Of a DNA stretch of 57,028 nt, positions 46,165 through 55,308 are shown one piece after another (positions within the stretch are counted from its first letter, which is position 1; each line of letters begins with the position of its first letter). Source of the stretch: Dyadobacter alkalitolerans DSM 23607. Lineage in GTDB: Bacteria > Bacteroidota > Bacteroidia > Cytophagales > Spirosomataceae. The translations under genes and the position numbers were made by a program. A model generated the notes under the pieces. That model was given only the letters and a program-made list of their open reading frames with translations, had not been told where the DNA came from and did no database searches. The stretch is from positions 1-57,028 of the forward strand of contig NZ_AUAS01000019.1 in the NCBI RefSeq assembly GCF_000428845.1, read 5' to 3'.

Positions 46165-47142
46165 ATGGACGAGCACGAATTTCAACGACTTATCACCCGT
46201 TATGAGCGTGATGAATGTACCCCGGAAGAAAAACAGCAACTAGAAAGCTGGCTAAGTCATATTGAAAAACAACCTGGCAAGTTTGAAGAGTGGAACGAAT
46301 CAGATCAGCGGCAGGTAGGCGACAAAATGTTAGCCTCATTGCTCCAACGTATAGATACGGGAAAGCGTTTATCGTTAACGCGTATTGGTTTTAGCCCTTT
46401 GCTTAAAATCGCTGCTTCGCTTCTCTTACTGATAGGATTTGGATATATTTTTTATCAGCACTTACCCCTTCCTCAGATAAAGACTTCTTCTTATCAAGAA
46501 CGAACTTCGACCAAAGGTGTGAGCAAATATATGCTTGCTGATGGTACGCTTGTCTGGCTCAAGGGAAACAGCAAACTTTCTTTTCCTGCAACTTTTACAG
46601 GAAAGCAGCGTGAAGTCCATTTAGAAGGTGAAGCGTTATTCGAAGTGGCCAAAGATACTGTTCATCCTTTTATAGTCCACTGCGGACGGCTACGAACGAC
46701 GGTAGTAGGGACAAGTTTTAATATGAAGAGTACATCCCAGCAAAAGCAGGTGGAGGTAGTGGTATTTACGGGTAAAGTGAAACTCTCACATGCAGCAAAT
46801 AAGAAGGAAGTGCTGCTGTTACCTAACCAAAAGGCACTTTACAAAGCAGCAAGTCAGGAAATTACTAAATCCACTGTACTACACGTAGAGCAATACGTCG
46901 CTGGCACTCAATATAATATGAAGTTTGAAGATACTCCTTTGTGGGAAGTGATAGAGCGAATTGAACAAAAGTTTAGTGTAGAAATCGATCTGGAAAATCA
47001 GCGGGCTAAATATTGTTTGGTAGGTGCCGACCTGACAGATCAATCATTAACTACAACACTAAAACTTATTAGCGAAGCTTTGGGAGGTAACTACCAGGAG
47101 CAGGGTAAGAAGGTTTTACTAAAAATTCCCGATTGCTATTGA
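46165..47142 (+). CDS. FecR-family anti-sigma factor, locus 2
   Basis: Start taken at ATG 46165 (MDEHEFQRLITRYERDE), the usual FecR N-terminus; a GTG at 46114 would add 17 residues. 325 residues: cytoplasmic sigma-binding part with ECTPEEKQQLESWL, one membrane helix (LLKIAASLLLLIGFGYIF), periplasmic FecR domain (LADGTLVWLKGNSKLSFP, REVHLEGEALFEVAKD, TTVVGTSFNMK) and C-terminal DUF4974 domain (FEDTPLWEVIERIEQKF). Complete. Confidence 0.93.
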   Translation: MDEHEFQRLITRYERDECTPEEKQQLESWLSHIEKQPGKFEEWNESDQRQVGDKMLASLLQRIDTGKRLSLTRIGFSPLLKIAASLLLLIGFGYIFYQHLPLPQIKTSSYQERTSTKGVSKYMLADGTLVWLKGNSKLSFPATFTGKQREVHLEGEALFEVAKDTVHPFIVHCGRLRTTVVGTSFNMKSTSQQKQVEVVVFTGKVKLSHAANKKEVLLLPNQKALYKAASQEITKSTVLHVEQYVAGTQYNMKFEDTPLWEVIERIEQKFSVEIDLENQRAKYCLVGADLTDQSLTTTLKLISEALGGNYQEQGKKVLLKIPDCY

Positions 47143-47230
47143 TACCGCTAGAGTTTTGGTGTCAGTGAACGCTTTAATAAATATCCCTAACCAAACCGGT
47201 AGCCTATGATGTGATCTACTTGTAAAAAAA

Positions 47231-47257
47231 ATTAGGAGTGATTGCGCCACTCCTAAT
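47231..47257 (+). terminator. Hairpin between fecR and susC, locus 2
   Basis: ATTAGGAGTG / CACTCCTAAT, perfect 10-base stem with 7-base loop, 88 bases after the anti-sigma stop and 83 bases before the SusC ATG at 47341. A second small hairpin (CACCCAT/ATGGGTG) follows at about 47279-47295. Confidence 0.6.
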
Positions 47258-47340
47258 CTAACTAAGTTTTGCTTTAAACACCCATGATATGGGTGAGTAA
47301 CTCACTTGTTTCATTGAAAACAATTCAACGCTCGAAATTT

Positions 47341-50300
47341 ATGAAAAAAATTCTAATTGACTACCCCAAGATCAACAGAATCCTACGGGTCTATATCTGC
47401 CCATTTATATTAATAATACTATCTTCTCATCCCTGGCAGGCAACCGCTGCGTATGCTCAGGATGTTCTGGAACAAAAATTATCGGTAGATTTTAAAAACA
47501 TTACACTCAAAGAGGCTTTGGCCCAATTGAGTAAACAGGCTCCGGTAAAGTTTGTATTCAGTAGCAGTCACATCCCTACCCGGGAGAGGGTGACTTTGAT
47601 CGCTAACCGGGAAAAACTGGCAGTGATCCTAAGTCATTTGCTTCATCCGATAGACATTGAATTTTATTCAACAAAATCCGGATTTGTCGTTGTAAAGAAA
47701 AAGAATGCTCACACGATAAATCAGCAGATCAACACCTTAAACATTGCAAAGTCGGCCCAAATAAATACTGTAAGCGGGCGTGTGACGGATGAGCAGCAGC
47801 AACCCCTGGTGGGTGTGAGTATAAAGGTGAAAGACACTACCTTAGGCACCATTACGGATATTGATGGTAACTATCAGCTAAACATGCCTGACAACATCCA
47901 AGGCGTGCTGATTTTTTCTTTTATCGGTTACCTTCCTGCTGAGCAAGTTGTTGGAAATCGCACATCAATAGACGTGCAGCTTGTTCCCGACGCTAAGTCA
48001 TTTAGCGAAGTAGTTGTAATGGGCTACGGCACCCAGAAGCGACGGGATCTTACAGATGCGGTCGCATCTATCAATACGCAAAGCATTAAGGATCAGCCCT
48101 TGTCAAATATCGCCGAAGCTATTGCTGGCCGTTTGCCGGGCGTATTGGTTCAGCAAATAACCGGGGCCCCGGGGAGTAACGTAGCTATTAAAGTAAGGGG
48201 TTTAGGCTCTATCAATGCAGACAATGGCCCCCTCATTGTATTAGATGGACAACCACTCAACAACGGTGGGCTCGGCCTCATTAACCCCAATGATATCGAA
48301 AAAATTGATGTGCTCAAAGACGCGAGTGCAACGGCAATTTACGGTTCGAGGGGCTCTAATGGAGTGGTTATGGTGACAACAAAGCGAGGCAAGGCCGGAG
48401 TGACCCGTATAAATTTTGATTATTACACGGGCCTTCAGGAAATAACAAAAAAGATGGATGTACTAAACTCCCAACAATTTGCAGAGTATAGTAAGGATGC
48501 CGTCAATACTGCTTATCTGGAGCGTGTACCTGGAGCCTCTATAAATGACCCCAACAGCGTCCGACCTCCAAACTTGCGTTATCGTTATGCAAGGGGCGAA
48601 TTCCCGGGAATAAATTTTGATGACCCGTCCAGTCTGGCCAACTATGATTTCCAGGACATGATCTTCCGGCAGGCTCCCATTAGCAGTTACCAGATGTCTG
48701 CTTCGGGAGGTACTGACAAAGTGCAATTTGCCATCTCAGGAAATTACCTGAACCAGGATGGTATTATTAAAAATTCAGGTATCGATCGATATTCCCTCCG
48801 AACGAATATTGACGCACAGCTTACAGATAAGCTAAAAGTTGGGGTTAGCATGAGCCCCTCGTTTACAGACGAAAAGCGTGTGAATAGTGATGGACATTGG
48901 TCGGACAATGGTATAATCAACTCTGCTTTGGCACTTATGCCCTTTGTGCCAATTTACCAGGCAGACGGCACCACCTACAACGGTCAAGTGACCTATGCAT
49001 CCACCTACAATTGGACAGGTGTACCTAATCCAGTAGCCAATATTACTGAAATAGATAACAAGGTTTCTAACCTGCGCTTGCTGGGTAATGTTTATGCGGA
49101 ATTAGAATTATGGAAAGGCTTAAAGTATAGGGGTACATTCGGGTCCGACCTGATCTATCTGCGGCAAAATTATTTTCAATCGTCAGCACTACCTCTTTTT
49201 AACCAGTTGCCTCCCACTCCTACAAATGGATTTGCTTTTTCTTCACAGAATATTAATTGGGTAAACAATCATACCTTAAATTATGACTTTAAGCTTGGCC
49301 TTGATGACAGCCACAGCTTTGGAATACTGCTAGGAATGGAGGCGCAGAAAAATAATTTTGAACAGAGTCAGGTCAATGCCAATCGGTTTGCTAATGACTT
49401 TGTTCCCACGATCAATGCCGGAACTGTTACCGGCGGAAACTCCTTGCAAGAACAATGGTCTTTGTCGTCTTATTTTGGCCGCTTCAATTATGCATTTCAA
49501 GACAAATATTTGTTTAATGCATCTATCCGTCGGGATGGCTCTTCACGTTTCGGCCGTAACACCCGTTGGGGCACTTTTCCTTCAGCTTCCGTGGGGTGGC
49601 GCGTCGCTAATGAACCATTTTTGAAAAATGTATCTGTTTTGTCTGAGTTAAAACTAAGAGCTAGTTATGGAATGTCAGGCAACAATTCTTTCGGCAACTA
49701 CGCACAATTCAGCTTACTAAGTCCGGATAACTATGCTTTTGGCAACAACCTGGTTAACGGATTGGCCACCAGCAGTATTGGCAACGATAACTTAACGTGG
49801 GAAAAAAGCAGGCAGGCTGACTTAGGCTTTGACATCGGTTTATGGCAGGATCGCTTGTTGTTAACCGTAGATTATTACACGCGTACTACTACTGACTTAC
49901 TACTTTTGGTGCAGGTACCCACGCTTACTGGCTTTTCTGCCGCTTTTAAAAACATCGGGAAAGTCAGAAACAAAGGTGTGGAATTCTCCCTTTTAACCCG
50001 GAACCTGCGGGGTACTTTCACTTGGAACACCGACGTTAACTTTTCATTGAACCGCAATAAGGTACTTGCGCTAGGGCCGGCAGGCGATCCTATCAGAAGT
50101 GGTACGGGAGTAGACGAATCAAATATTACTGTCATAGGAAAGCCGCTGGGCAATATTTACGGATACCAGCAAATCGGCATATTCCAAAATGAAGCTGAAC
50201 TGGATACTTATCCTCACTTTGCTACTACTCGACCGGGCGACGTAAAGTTTCAGGATATCAATGGGGATCAAATCATCAATGCAGATGACCGCACCATTTT

Positions 50301-50817
50301 AGGTAACAACCAGCCTGACTTCATTTATGGAATTACCAATTCGTTTTCTTTCAAAGGTTTTGATTTAAACATTATTGCCCAGGGAGTTCAAGGGGGACAA
50401 ATATTAAATCTTTCCCGTCGGTTTTATGATAACCTTGAAGGGAATGCAAATCAGTTAACCACTGTTCTTGACCGCTGGCGCTCGCCGGAGCAACCTGGCA
50501 ACGGAATTACCCCGAGGGCAAATAGCCGTTCAACGGGAAGTAATAATGCAGTTTCTACGCGATGGGTTGAGAGTGCGAGCTATTTTCGCATACGTAATAT
50601 CACACTTGGCTATAAACTTCCGCCTGGCGTACTACAAACTATCAAAGGGAGGACATTGCGCGTGTATGCAGGAATTCAAAACGCCTTCACTTCCTCAAAA
50701 TATTTAGGGTATAATCCTGAGGTAAGTGGTTATGAAAGTGCCCTTACCGGCGGTGTTGACTATGGTTCTTATCCGGTTGCCCGCACCTACACGATTGGTT
50801 TAAACCTTGGTTTTTGA
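47341..50817 (+). CDS. susC: SusC-type TonB-dependent receptor with STN signalling domain, locus 2
   Basis: About 1158 residues from ATG 47341 (MKKILIDYPKINRIL); an earlier in-frame ATG at 47287 region is less likely because it adds polar residues before the signal. Order: signal peptide ending AYAQD, STN domain (VDFKNITLKEALAQLSKQAPVKF), CarboxypepD-like domain (VSGRVTDEQQQPLVGVSIKVK), plug with VVVMGYGTQKRRDLTDAVA and LKDASATAIYGSRGSNGVVMVTTK, then the barrel, ending YTIGLNLGF. STN plus the upstream FecI/FecR pair make it a signal-transducing importer. SusD starts 26 bases downstream. Confidence 0.96.
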   Translation: MKKILIDYPKINRILRVYICPFILIILSSHPWQATAAYAQDVLEQKLSVDFKNITLKEALAQLSKQAPVKFVFSSSHIPTRERVTLIANREKLAVILSHLLHPIDIEFYSTKSGFVVVKKKNAHTINQQINTLNIAKSAQINTVSGRVTDEQQQPLVGVSIKVKDTTLGTITDIDGNYQLNMPDNIQGVLIFSFIGYLPAEQVVGNRTSIDVQLVPDAKSFSEVVVMGYGTQKRRDLTDAVASINTQSIKDQPLSNIAEAIAGRLPGVLVQQITGAPGSNVAIKVRGLGSINADNGPLIVLDGQPLNNGGLGLINPNDIEKIDVLKDASATAIYGSRGSNGVVMVTTKRGKAGVTRINFDYYTGLQEITKKMDVLNSQQFAEYSKDAVNTAYLERVPGASINDPNSVRPPNLRYRYARGEFPGINFDDPSSLANYDFQDMIFRQAPISSYQMSASGGTDKVQFAISGNYLNQDGIIKNSGIDRYSLRTNIDAQLTDKLKVGVSMSPSFTDEKRVNSDGHWSDNGIINSALALMPFVPIYQADGTTYNGQVTYASTYNWTGVPNPVANITEIDNKVSNLRLLGNVYAELELWKGLKYRGTFGSDLIYLRQNYFQSSALPLFNQLPPTPTNGFAFSSQNINWVNNHTLNYDFKLGLDDSHSFGILLGMEAQKNNFEQSQVNANRFANDFVPTINAGTVTGGNSLQEQWSLSSYFGRFNYAFQDKYLFNASIRRDGSSRFGRNTRWGTFPSASVGWRVANEPFLKNVSVLSELKLRASYGMSGNNSFGNYAQFSLLSPDNYAFGNNLVNGLATSSIGNDNLTWEKSRQADLGFDIGLWQDRLLLTVDYYTRTTTDLLLLVQVPTLTGFSAAFKNIGKVRNKGVEFSLLTRNLRGTFTWNTDVNFSLNRNKVLALGPAGDPIRSGTGVDESNITVIGKPLGNIYGYQQIGIFQNEAELDTYPHFATTRPGDVKFQDINGDQIINADDRTILGNNQPDFIYGITNSFSFKGFDLNIIAQGVQGGQILNLSRRFYDNLEGNANQLTTVLDRWRSPEQPGNGITPRANSRSTGSNNAVSTRWVESASYFRIRNITLGYKLPPGVLQTIKGRTLRVYAGIQNAFTSSKYLGYNPEVSGYESALTGGVDYGSYPVARTYTIGLNLGF

Positions 50818-50843
50818 TGTACTTTTTTCCTAAAAACTTTAAT

Positions 50844-52283
50844 ATGAAAATTAATATCATACTTACCTGTTTACTCGTGTTGAGCCTGGTAGCGTGTAAA
50901 GATACGTTTCTTGATTTGGCACCAATTTCTTCGGCCAATAGTAGTACTTTTTATAAAACATCTTCTGACATGGTGCTTGCCATAAACGGAGCTTATGGAT
51001 CATTACAGCTGCCAGGTCAGTACGGTAGATTTTTTATAGTGTCTGAAATACCTTCAGATGATACAGCCCCGCCTTTGTCAGGTTCAATTACGGATCAGGA
51101 CGAATTCGATAAATTCTATCTCCGAACCACTAATCCGATACTGGCCGAACGCTGGAGCGATGGTTATCGCGGCATATACCGGTGTAATACTATTCTCGAC
51201 CGCCTCATTCCAATACCCATGGATGAAACATTGAAAAAGAGAATTACTGGCGAGGCTAAATTTTTGCGGGCACTGATGTATTTCAATTTGGTTCGGATGT
51301 TTGGAGGAGTTCCACTTGTGGTGAAGGAAATTATTGATACCAATGAAGGTTACAGTTATGGACGAAATACGGTTGATGAGGTGTATCAACAAATCATTAA
51401 AGATTTGTCTGAGTCTGAACTCTTATTGCCGGCAGCCTATGGCGCTGCTGATGTGGGCAGAGCAACCAGCGGAGCCGCCAAGGCCTTGCTCGGAAAAGTT
51501 TACCTTACCCGTAAACAATATGCTGACGCGGTTGCAAAGCTGAGGGAAGTGGTAGATATGGAGAGCATGGGTACATATGCTTTGCTTCCTAACTATGGCG
51601 AAGTATTTAAAACTGCGAATAAAAATGGGAAAGAATCGGTGTTTTCTGTTCAGTATAAAAAGGGAAGCCTGGGAGAAGGTAGTGGCTTTGCTAATCTCTA
51701 TGCTCCCCAATCTTCTGGAAATTCGGTTGTTCTGTTTAGCGGCGATGGGAATAACCGTCCCACAGCCGATTTAGAAAATGCTTACGAACCCGGCGACGTT
51801 CGTAAAGATATTTCTATGGCCAGTAGCTATATCAACGAAGCAGGCGTGAAAGTAGATTTTTATTACGTTAAAAAATATGGAGACCAGCCTGTGGTTAAGT
51901 ATGACTCGGAAGACAACTGGCCAGTAATACGCTATGCGGATGTCCTTTTAATGTATGCAGAAGCATTGAATGAAACAGGAAAAACACCTGACGCTTTGCC
52001 CTTTCTTAACCGGATCCGCGTTCGCGCTAAATTGGGTGAAAAACCAGCACTGTCACAGGCCGAGATGAGATTGGCACTGGAACACGAACGGCGTGTTGAG
52101 CTAGCTTTTGAGGGCCACCGATGGTTTGACTTGGTTAGAACAGGGCGGGCGCAAGAAGTAATTAACAGCAAGTCAGAAGCAATCAGCCTTCCAACAAACA
52201 TTACCGCAAACAATCTTATCTTTCCAATACCGCAAAGCCAGATTGATGTAAATCCATCTGTGATAATGCAAAATCCTTTATAA
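50844..52283 (+). CDS. susD: SusD/RagB-family outer-membrane lipoprotein, locus 2
   Basis: Start at ATG 50844 (MKINIILTCLLVLSLVACKD); the upstream TTG-ATG at 50814 overlaps the SusC stop and precedes the signal. 479 residues. Lipobox LVACK, SusD N-domain (FYKTSSDMVLAINGAYGSL), TPR region (FLRALMYFNLVRMFGGVPLV), and the family C-terminus (VIRYADVLLMYAEALNETG, HERRVELAFEGHRWFDLVRTG). Complete partner of the preceding SusC. Confidence 0.96.
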   Translation: MKINIILTCLLVLSLVACKDTFLDLAPISSANSSTFYKTSSDMVLAINGAYGSLQLPGQYGRFFIVSEIPSDDTAPPLSGSITDQDEFDKFYLRTTNPILAERWSDGYRGIYRCNTILDRLIPIPMDETLKKRITGEAKFLRALMYFNLVRMFGGVPLVVKEIIDTNEGYSYGRNTVDEVYQQIIKDLSESELLLPAAYGAADVGRATSGAAKALLGKVYLTRKQYADAVAKLREVVDMESMGTYALLPNYGEVFKTANKNGKESVFSVQYKKGSLGEGSGFANLYAPQSSGNSVVLFSGDGNNRPTADLENAYEPGDVRKDISMASSYINEAGVKVDFYYVKKYGDQPVVKYDSEDNWPVIRYADVLLMYAEALNETGKTPDALPFLNRIRVRAKLGEKPALSQAEMRLALEHERRVELAFEGHRWFDLVRTGRAQEVINSKSEAISLPTNITANNLIFPIPQSQIDVNPSVIMQNPL

Positions 52284-52326
52284 GAACTCATAGCTCGTTT
52301 CTGACTTTCCAAATCATGTGTGAGCG

Positions 52327-52381
52327 TTTAAAAAGGTAGTAGAGACTTTCTAATCAACCAAGTCTCTACTGCCTTTTTAAA
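52327..52381 (+). terminator. Strong intrinsic terminator after SusD of locus 2
   Basis: Stem of 21 bases (52327-52347 with 52361-52381) with a single G-T pair and a 13-base loop; the 3' arm ends in CCTTTTTAAA. It separates SusD from the MBL hydrolase gene, which therefore likely has its own promoter or depends on read-through. Confidence 0.8.
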
Positions 52382-52500
52382 TGATTTGCTTGAACGAAAA
52401 AGCATATCTGCATAGAATAAGGACAAAATCTTTGTTAAGCTCCTCCATTTAGGCCAGTATTTCAAACGTACCAGGTAGCATTAACTTTTAATCTATTTCA

Positions 52501-53730
52501 ATGAAGAAATTTTCGTTAACCTTATTACTGATTTCTTTTTTTACATTTTCGGCCGTTAGTCAATCTTTTAAAGATACGCTGTCATGGCAGGAAGGGTATC
52601 TGGATATTCATCATCTGAATACAGCCAGAGGCAATGCAACTTTTTTCGTCTTCCCGGATGGTACTACCATGTTATTTGATGCAGGAGCAAAAAAGATACC
52701 TTTTGGCAAAAAGCATGAATATTTTATTCAACCTCATGATTCACTACCGGCAGGTACTAGGATAGCTCATTACATAAAAAAAGTAGCCCCTGCTGACCGA
52801 CCGCCACAAATCGATTATGCGGTTATCTCTCACTTTCATAATGATCATTATGGTCAGATTGATTCGTCGTCTGAACAATCCAGGCACGGAAGATATCAAT
52901 TATCCGGTATCACAGATGTCCGTGAACAATTGCCTATCAAAAAGTTAATTGACAGAGGTTTTCCAACTTACAATTATCCAGTCAATTTAAAGACGTTCTA
53001 CAAAAAAGATGCGACGTTTATGAATTACATGGAATTTATAAGGGAACAAAAAACGAAACGGGGTCTGGAGGTTCAAGCCCTGAAAGCAGGCAGTAACAAG
53101 CAAATTACTTTACAACTGCAACCTGATAAATTTAAAGATTTTAGTGTAAGAAATGTAAAAGTCAATGCGGAGATTTGGTCAGGAAGTAATGATGCAGCCT
53201 ATAATTATCAATTTCGGCGACCATTGGTGAATGGAGAGGACCTGAATGAAAACGCCCTAAGTCTTGTCCTGAAAATAAGCTATGGTTCATTTGATTATTA
53301 TACGGGTGGTGATTTAACCGGACTAACAAAGTGGGGAGATTTTGATGTAGAAACCCCTGTTGCCAAAGCCATTGGCAGGGTAGAAGCGATGGCTTTGAAT
53401 CATCATGGCTATTACGACGCAAGCAATGACTTTTTCCTGCAAACGCTCTCACCTCAGGTTATTGTGCATCAGGTAATTCATGATCCCCATTATCAAGCAA
53501 GTGTTTTAAAAAGATTATCAGCGTATCCCTTTCACGTCTTTACTTATAATATGCATGATACCACAAGAGAAGCTTTTCCTGATGAGGTGTCAAAGTTATA
53601 TCAGAGTACCGCGGGTCATATTATGATTCGGGTAATGCCGGGAGGCAAACAATACCATGTTTATACTTTGGATGATAAGGAGACCAACTTGAAAATCATT
53701 AAAAAATTTGGGCCTTATAAGGCTTTCTAA
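52501..53730 (+). CDS. Secreted MBL-fold (ComEC/Rec2-like) metallohydrolase
   Basis: 409 residues with a Sec signal (MKKFSLTLLLISFFTFSAVS). Metallo-beta-lactamase fold: ATFFVFPDGTTMLFDAGA, metal motif SHFHNDHYGQ (HxHxDH form), GDLTG with the bridging Asp, and LNHHGYYDAS with the late His. The architecture resembles the extracellular ComEC/Rec2-type hydrolase domain, and members of that group act on nucleic acids or phosphodiesters. Last gene inside the IS-bounded segment and probably functionally linked to SusC/D locus 2, although a terminator precedes it. Confidence 0.9.
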   Translation: MKKFSLTLLLISFFTFSAVSQSFKDTLSWQEGYLDIHHLNTARGNATFFVFPDGTTMLFDAGAKKIPFGKKHEYFIQPHDSLPAGTRIAHYIKKVAPADRPPQIDYAVISHFHNDHYGQIDSSSEQSRHGRYQLSGITDVREQLPIKKLIDRGFPTYNYPVNLKTFYKKDATFMNYMEFIREQKTKRGLEVQALKAGSNKQITLQLQPDKFKDFSVRNVKVNAEIWSGSNDAAYNYQFRRPLVNGEDLNENALSLVLKISYGSFDYYTGGDLTGLTKWGDFDVETPVAKAIGRVEAMALNHHGYYDASNDFFLQTLSPQVIVHQVIHDPHYQASVLKRLSAYPFHVFTYNMHDTTREAFPDEVSKLYQSTAGHIMIRVMPGGKQYHVYTLDDKETNLKIIKKFGPYKAF

Positions 53731-53770
53731 TTTACGGCAGTTCATTTGGATCAAGATTCCTTTAATGTCT

Positions 53771-53814
53771 TGACGTGGTTCCGTTTTGGTTTATACTTTT
53801 GCGGGTTAGTAAAT
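53771..53814 (+). repeat. Right copy of 44-base inverted repeat, IS3-type right end
   Basis: Begins TGACGTGG at 53771 and ends GTTAGTAAAT. It lies just beyond the stop of the IS3 transposase relic (53817), where IRR is expected, and starts with TGA as IS3-family ends do. Matches 45185-45228 in inverted orientation, 41 of 44. Confidence 0.8.
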
Positions 53815-53816
53815 AC

Positions 53817-54515
53817 TTAAAACATCAATTCCCATCCTGTTTGCTGATAATATTCGGCCTCAAAAGCTACTGGATTTAACTAATTCAAGGACGAGTGCAG
53901 CCTTCTGGTGTTGTAATATCCATAAATGTATTCAAATAGAGCAGACTTTAATTTTTCAATGCTCTCATAGCCGCCCTTCGGCATATCCAATTCGGCCTTA
54001 ATCCTGCCGCCAGGCGGCCCCGTCCAGAACGACTCAGCTCAAGCGTTGTCACATGGATCATCACCGCGGGACATACTCTGTCTCAGTTTGAAAGTATTAT
54101 CACTTTCTTCATTTTGCGTGATAAATATTGCCCGCCGCGATCCGACGGGGTCGCCCGGCGATGCACGATCATACCACGCTTGGCCCTTCGCTTCAACAGC
54201 GCCCTCACTAACGGCTCTCTGACAAGACTTTCCTGCATATGGTCTGCCAGTTACCAACCAACAATCTTGCCTTGAATACAGATCCATCCAAGTGCAGAGA
54301 TAAGCCCATTTCCCGCCTTTCAAGGGCATGTAAATTATGTCGGAAACCCAAACGTCATTGGGTCGATCTGGCTTAGACTGATGGCCCTTATATTTTTTTA
54401 ATGTTAAGATTGGCTTCGTTTTGTTAACTTTGCAAATATTCTGACACCACACATTATTCTTTTTTAATCAATTTCAGAAGATTCCAGTTGGTGATCCGGT
54501 ATCCCCTTTTGATTA
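53817..54515 (-). pseudogene. IS3-family transposase OrfB relic
   Basis: DDE transposase of the IS3/IS150 type in pieces. From 54515: RITNWNLLKLIKK, a stop and frameshift, then KPDRPNDVWVSDIIYMPLKGG with the first Asp (SDI), and YLCTWMDLYSRQ with the second Asp. After disrupted sequence comes CDNA, TGA, AESFW and then the catalytic-Glu region KAELDMPKGGYESIEKLK and YYNTRRLHSSLN, followed by TAG and PVAFEAEYY to TAA at 53817. Several stops and frameshifts; OrfA is absent. The element is dead but supplies the IS end that matches the left repeat. Confidence 0.8.
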
Positions 54516-54519
54516 AATT

Positions 54520-54843
54520 ATGACAAATGTTTCAATCTTAACCTGCAGCGACAGATTTGTAGATAATGCGAACACCAGCAGTACTTTTTATGCTGTATAT
54601 GACTGCCGTATGACCAACAACGTTCCCAGTCAGAATGTAGCTTTTATCGAGCAGCGACTTGGCACTGAAAATACTGAACAAGGCGCCAGTGACGAAAAAT
54701 ATTTCCGCTCATTAAGCCAGGCCAAAGCCTATGTAAAAAGCCATTTCAATTCAGGTGCAGAATATTTTTCAGTGAAACAGTCTATGAATCCCGATAATAT
54801 CATGCATGCGATCACCGACAAAATCGCATATCCGATGGCCTAA
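54520..54843 (+). CDS. Hypothetical protein, 107 residues
   Basis: No family recognised. Soluble, no signal peptide, with a mixed composition (CSDRFVDNANTSSTFYAVYDCR, FIEQRLG, YFRSLSQAKAYVKSHFNS). The start lies at the very edge of the transposase relic, so its original promoter may have been displaced. Coding is supported by length and sensible composition only. Confidence 0.55.
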   Translation: MTNVSILTCSDRFVDNANTSSTFYAVYDCRMTNNVPSQNVAFIEQRLGTENTEQGASDEKYFRSLSQAKAYVKSHFNSGAEYFSVKQSMNPDNIMHAITDKIAYPMA

Positions 54844-54933
54844 CAACAGGCATGATCAGTTAGGGTTATGTTTTTGTTAACCCAAAATTTACTAGCCTGC
54901 TTCTTTGTAGCTTTACTATAGCATCACACATCT

Positions 54934-55308
54934 ATGGATATGGTACATGAGAAGATTTTTACGATAGCAGCGGGCAAGCAGGTAAAAATGGTCGTGAGGG
55001 GATATTACTCCTGGCAGCATATGAATATTGAACCTTATGTTGAAGTATTGGTAAAAGAACCCAGGCAGACTTATTTTTATAGGCCCGTGGGGTTAAACCT
55101 GCCCCGGTACGGCAGATTCGAAACAATGGATGAAGAAAAGGTCAGGGACTATGTCGTTAGATCGATTGGATTATCAGATCAGACCAAATCATTGGCTGTA
55201 GAATATGAATTGACTACTTACGGTCGAAAATTAGAAACTGAAATTATCGACTTAGCAAGATTTGGTATTGAACACCGTAAAGAGATTGTGAAAGTTAACA
55301 TAAGTTGA
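54934..55308 (+). CDS. Hypothetical protein, 124 residues
   Basis: No family recognised. Soluble, likely alpha/beta: KQVKMVVRGYYSWQHMNIEPYVEVLVKEP in the first half, then a charged helix MDEEKVRDYVVRSIGLSDQT and ELTTYGRKLETEIIDLARFG. ATG 54940 (MVHEKIF) is an alternative start. Same strand as, and 90 bases after, the preceding small gene; they may be co-transcribed. Confidence 0.6.
   Translation: MDMVHEKIFTIAAGKQVKMVVRGYYSWQHMNIEPYVEVLVKEPRQTYFYRPVGLNLPRYGRFETMDEEKVRDYVVRSIGLSDQTKSLAVEYELTTYGRKLETEIIDLARFGIEHRKEIVKVNIS

Larger units (their letters stand above)
45185..53814. mobile_element. Candidate composite element carrying SusC/D locus 2
   Basis: An 8.6-kb segment bounded by inverted copies of one IS3-like end. 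It contains exactly one self-contained unit: ECF sigma factor, FecR, SusC, SusD and a secreted MBL hydrolase. The two IS termini point inward at the cargo, as in IS-cargo-IS composite transposons. Right-hand IS sequence is partly preserved; left-hand IS is reduced to its end. Movement as a unit is inference. Confidence 0.45.
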
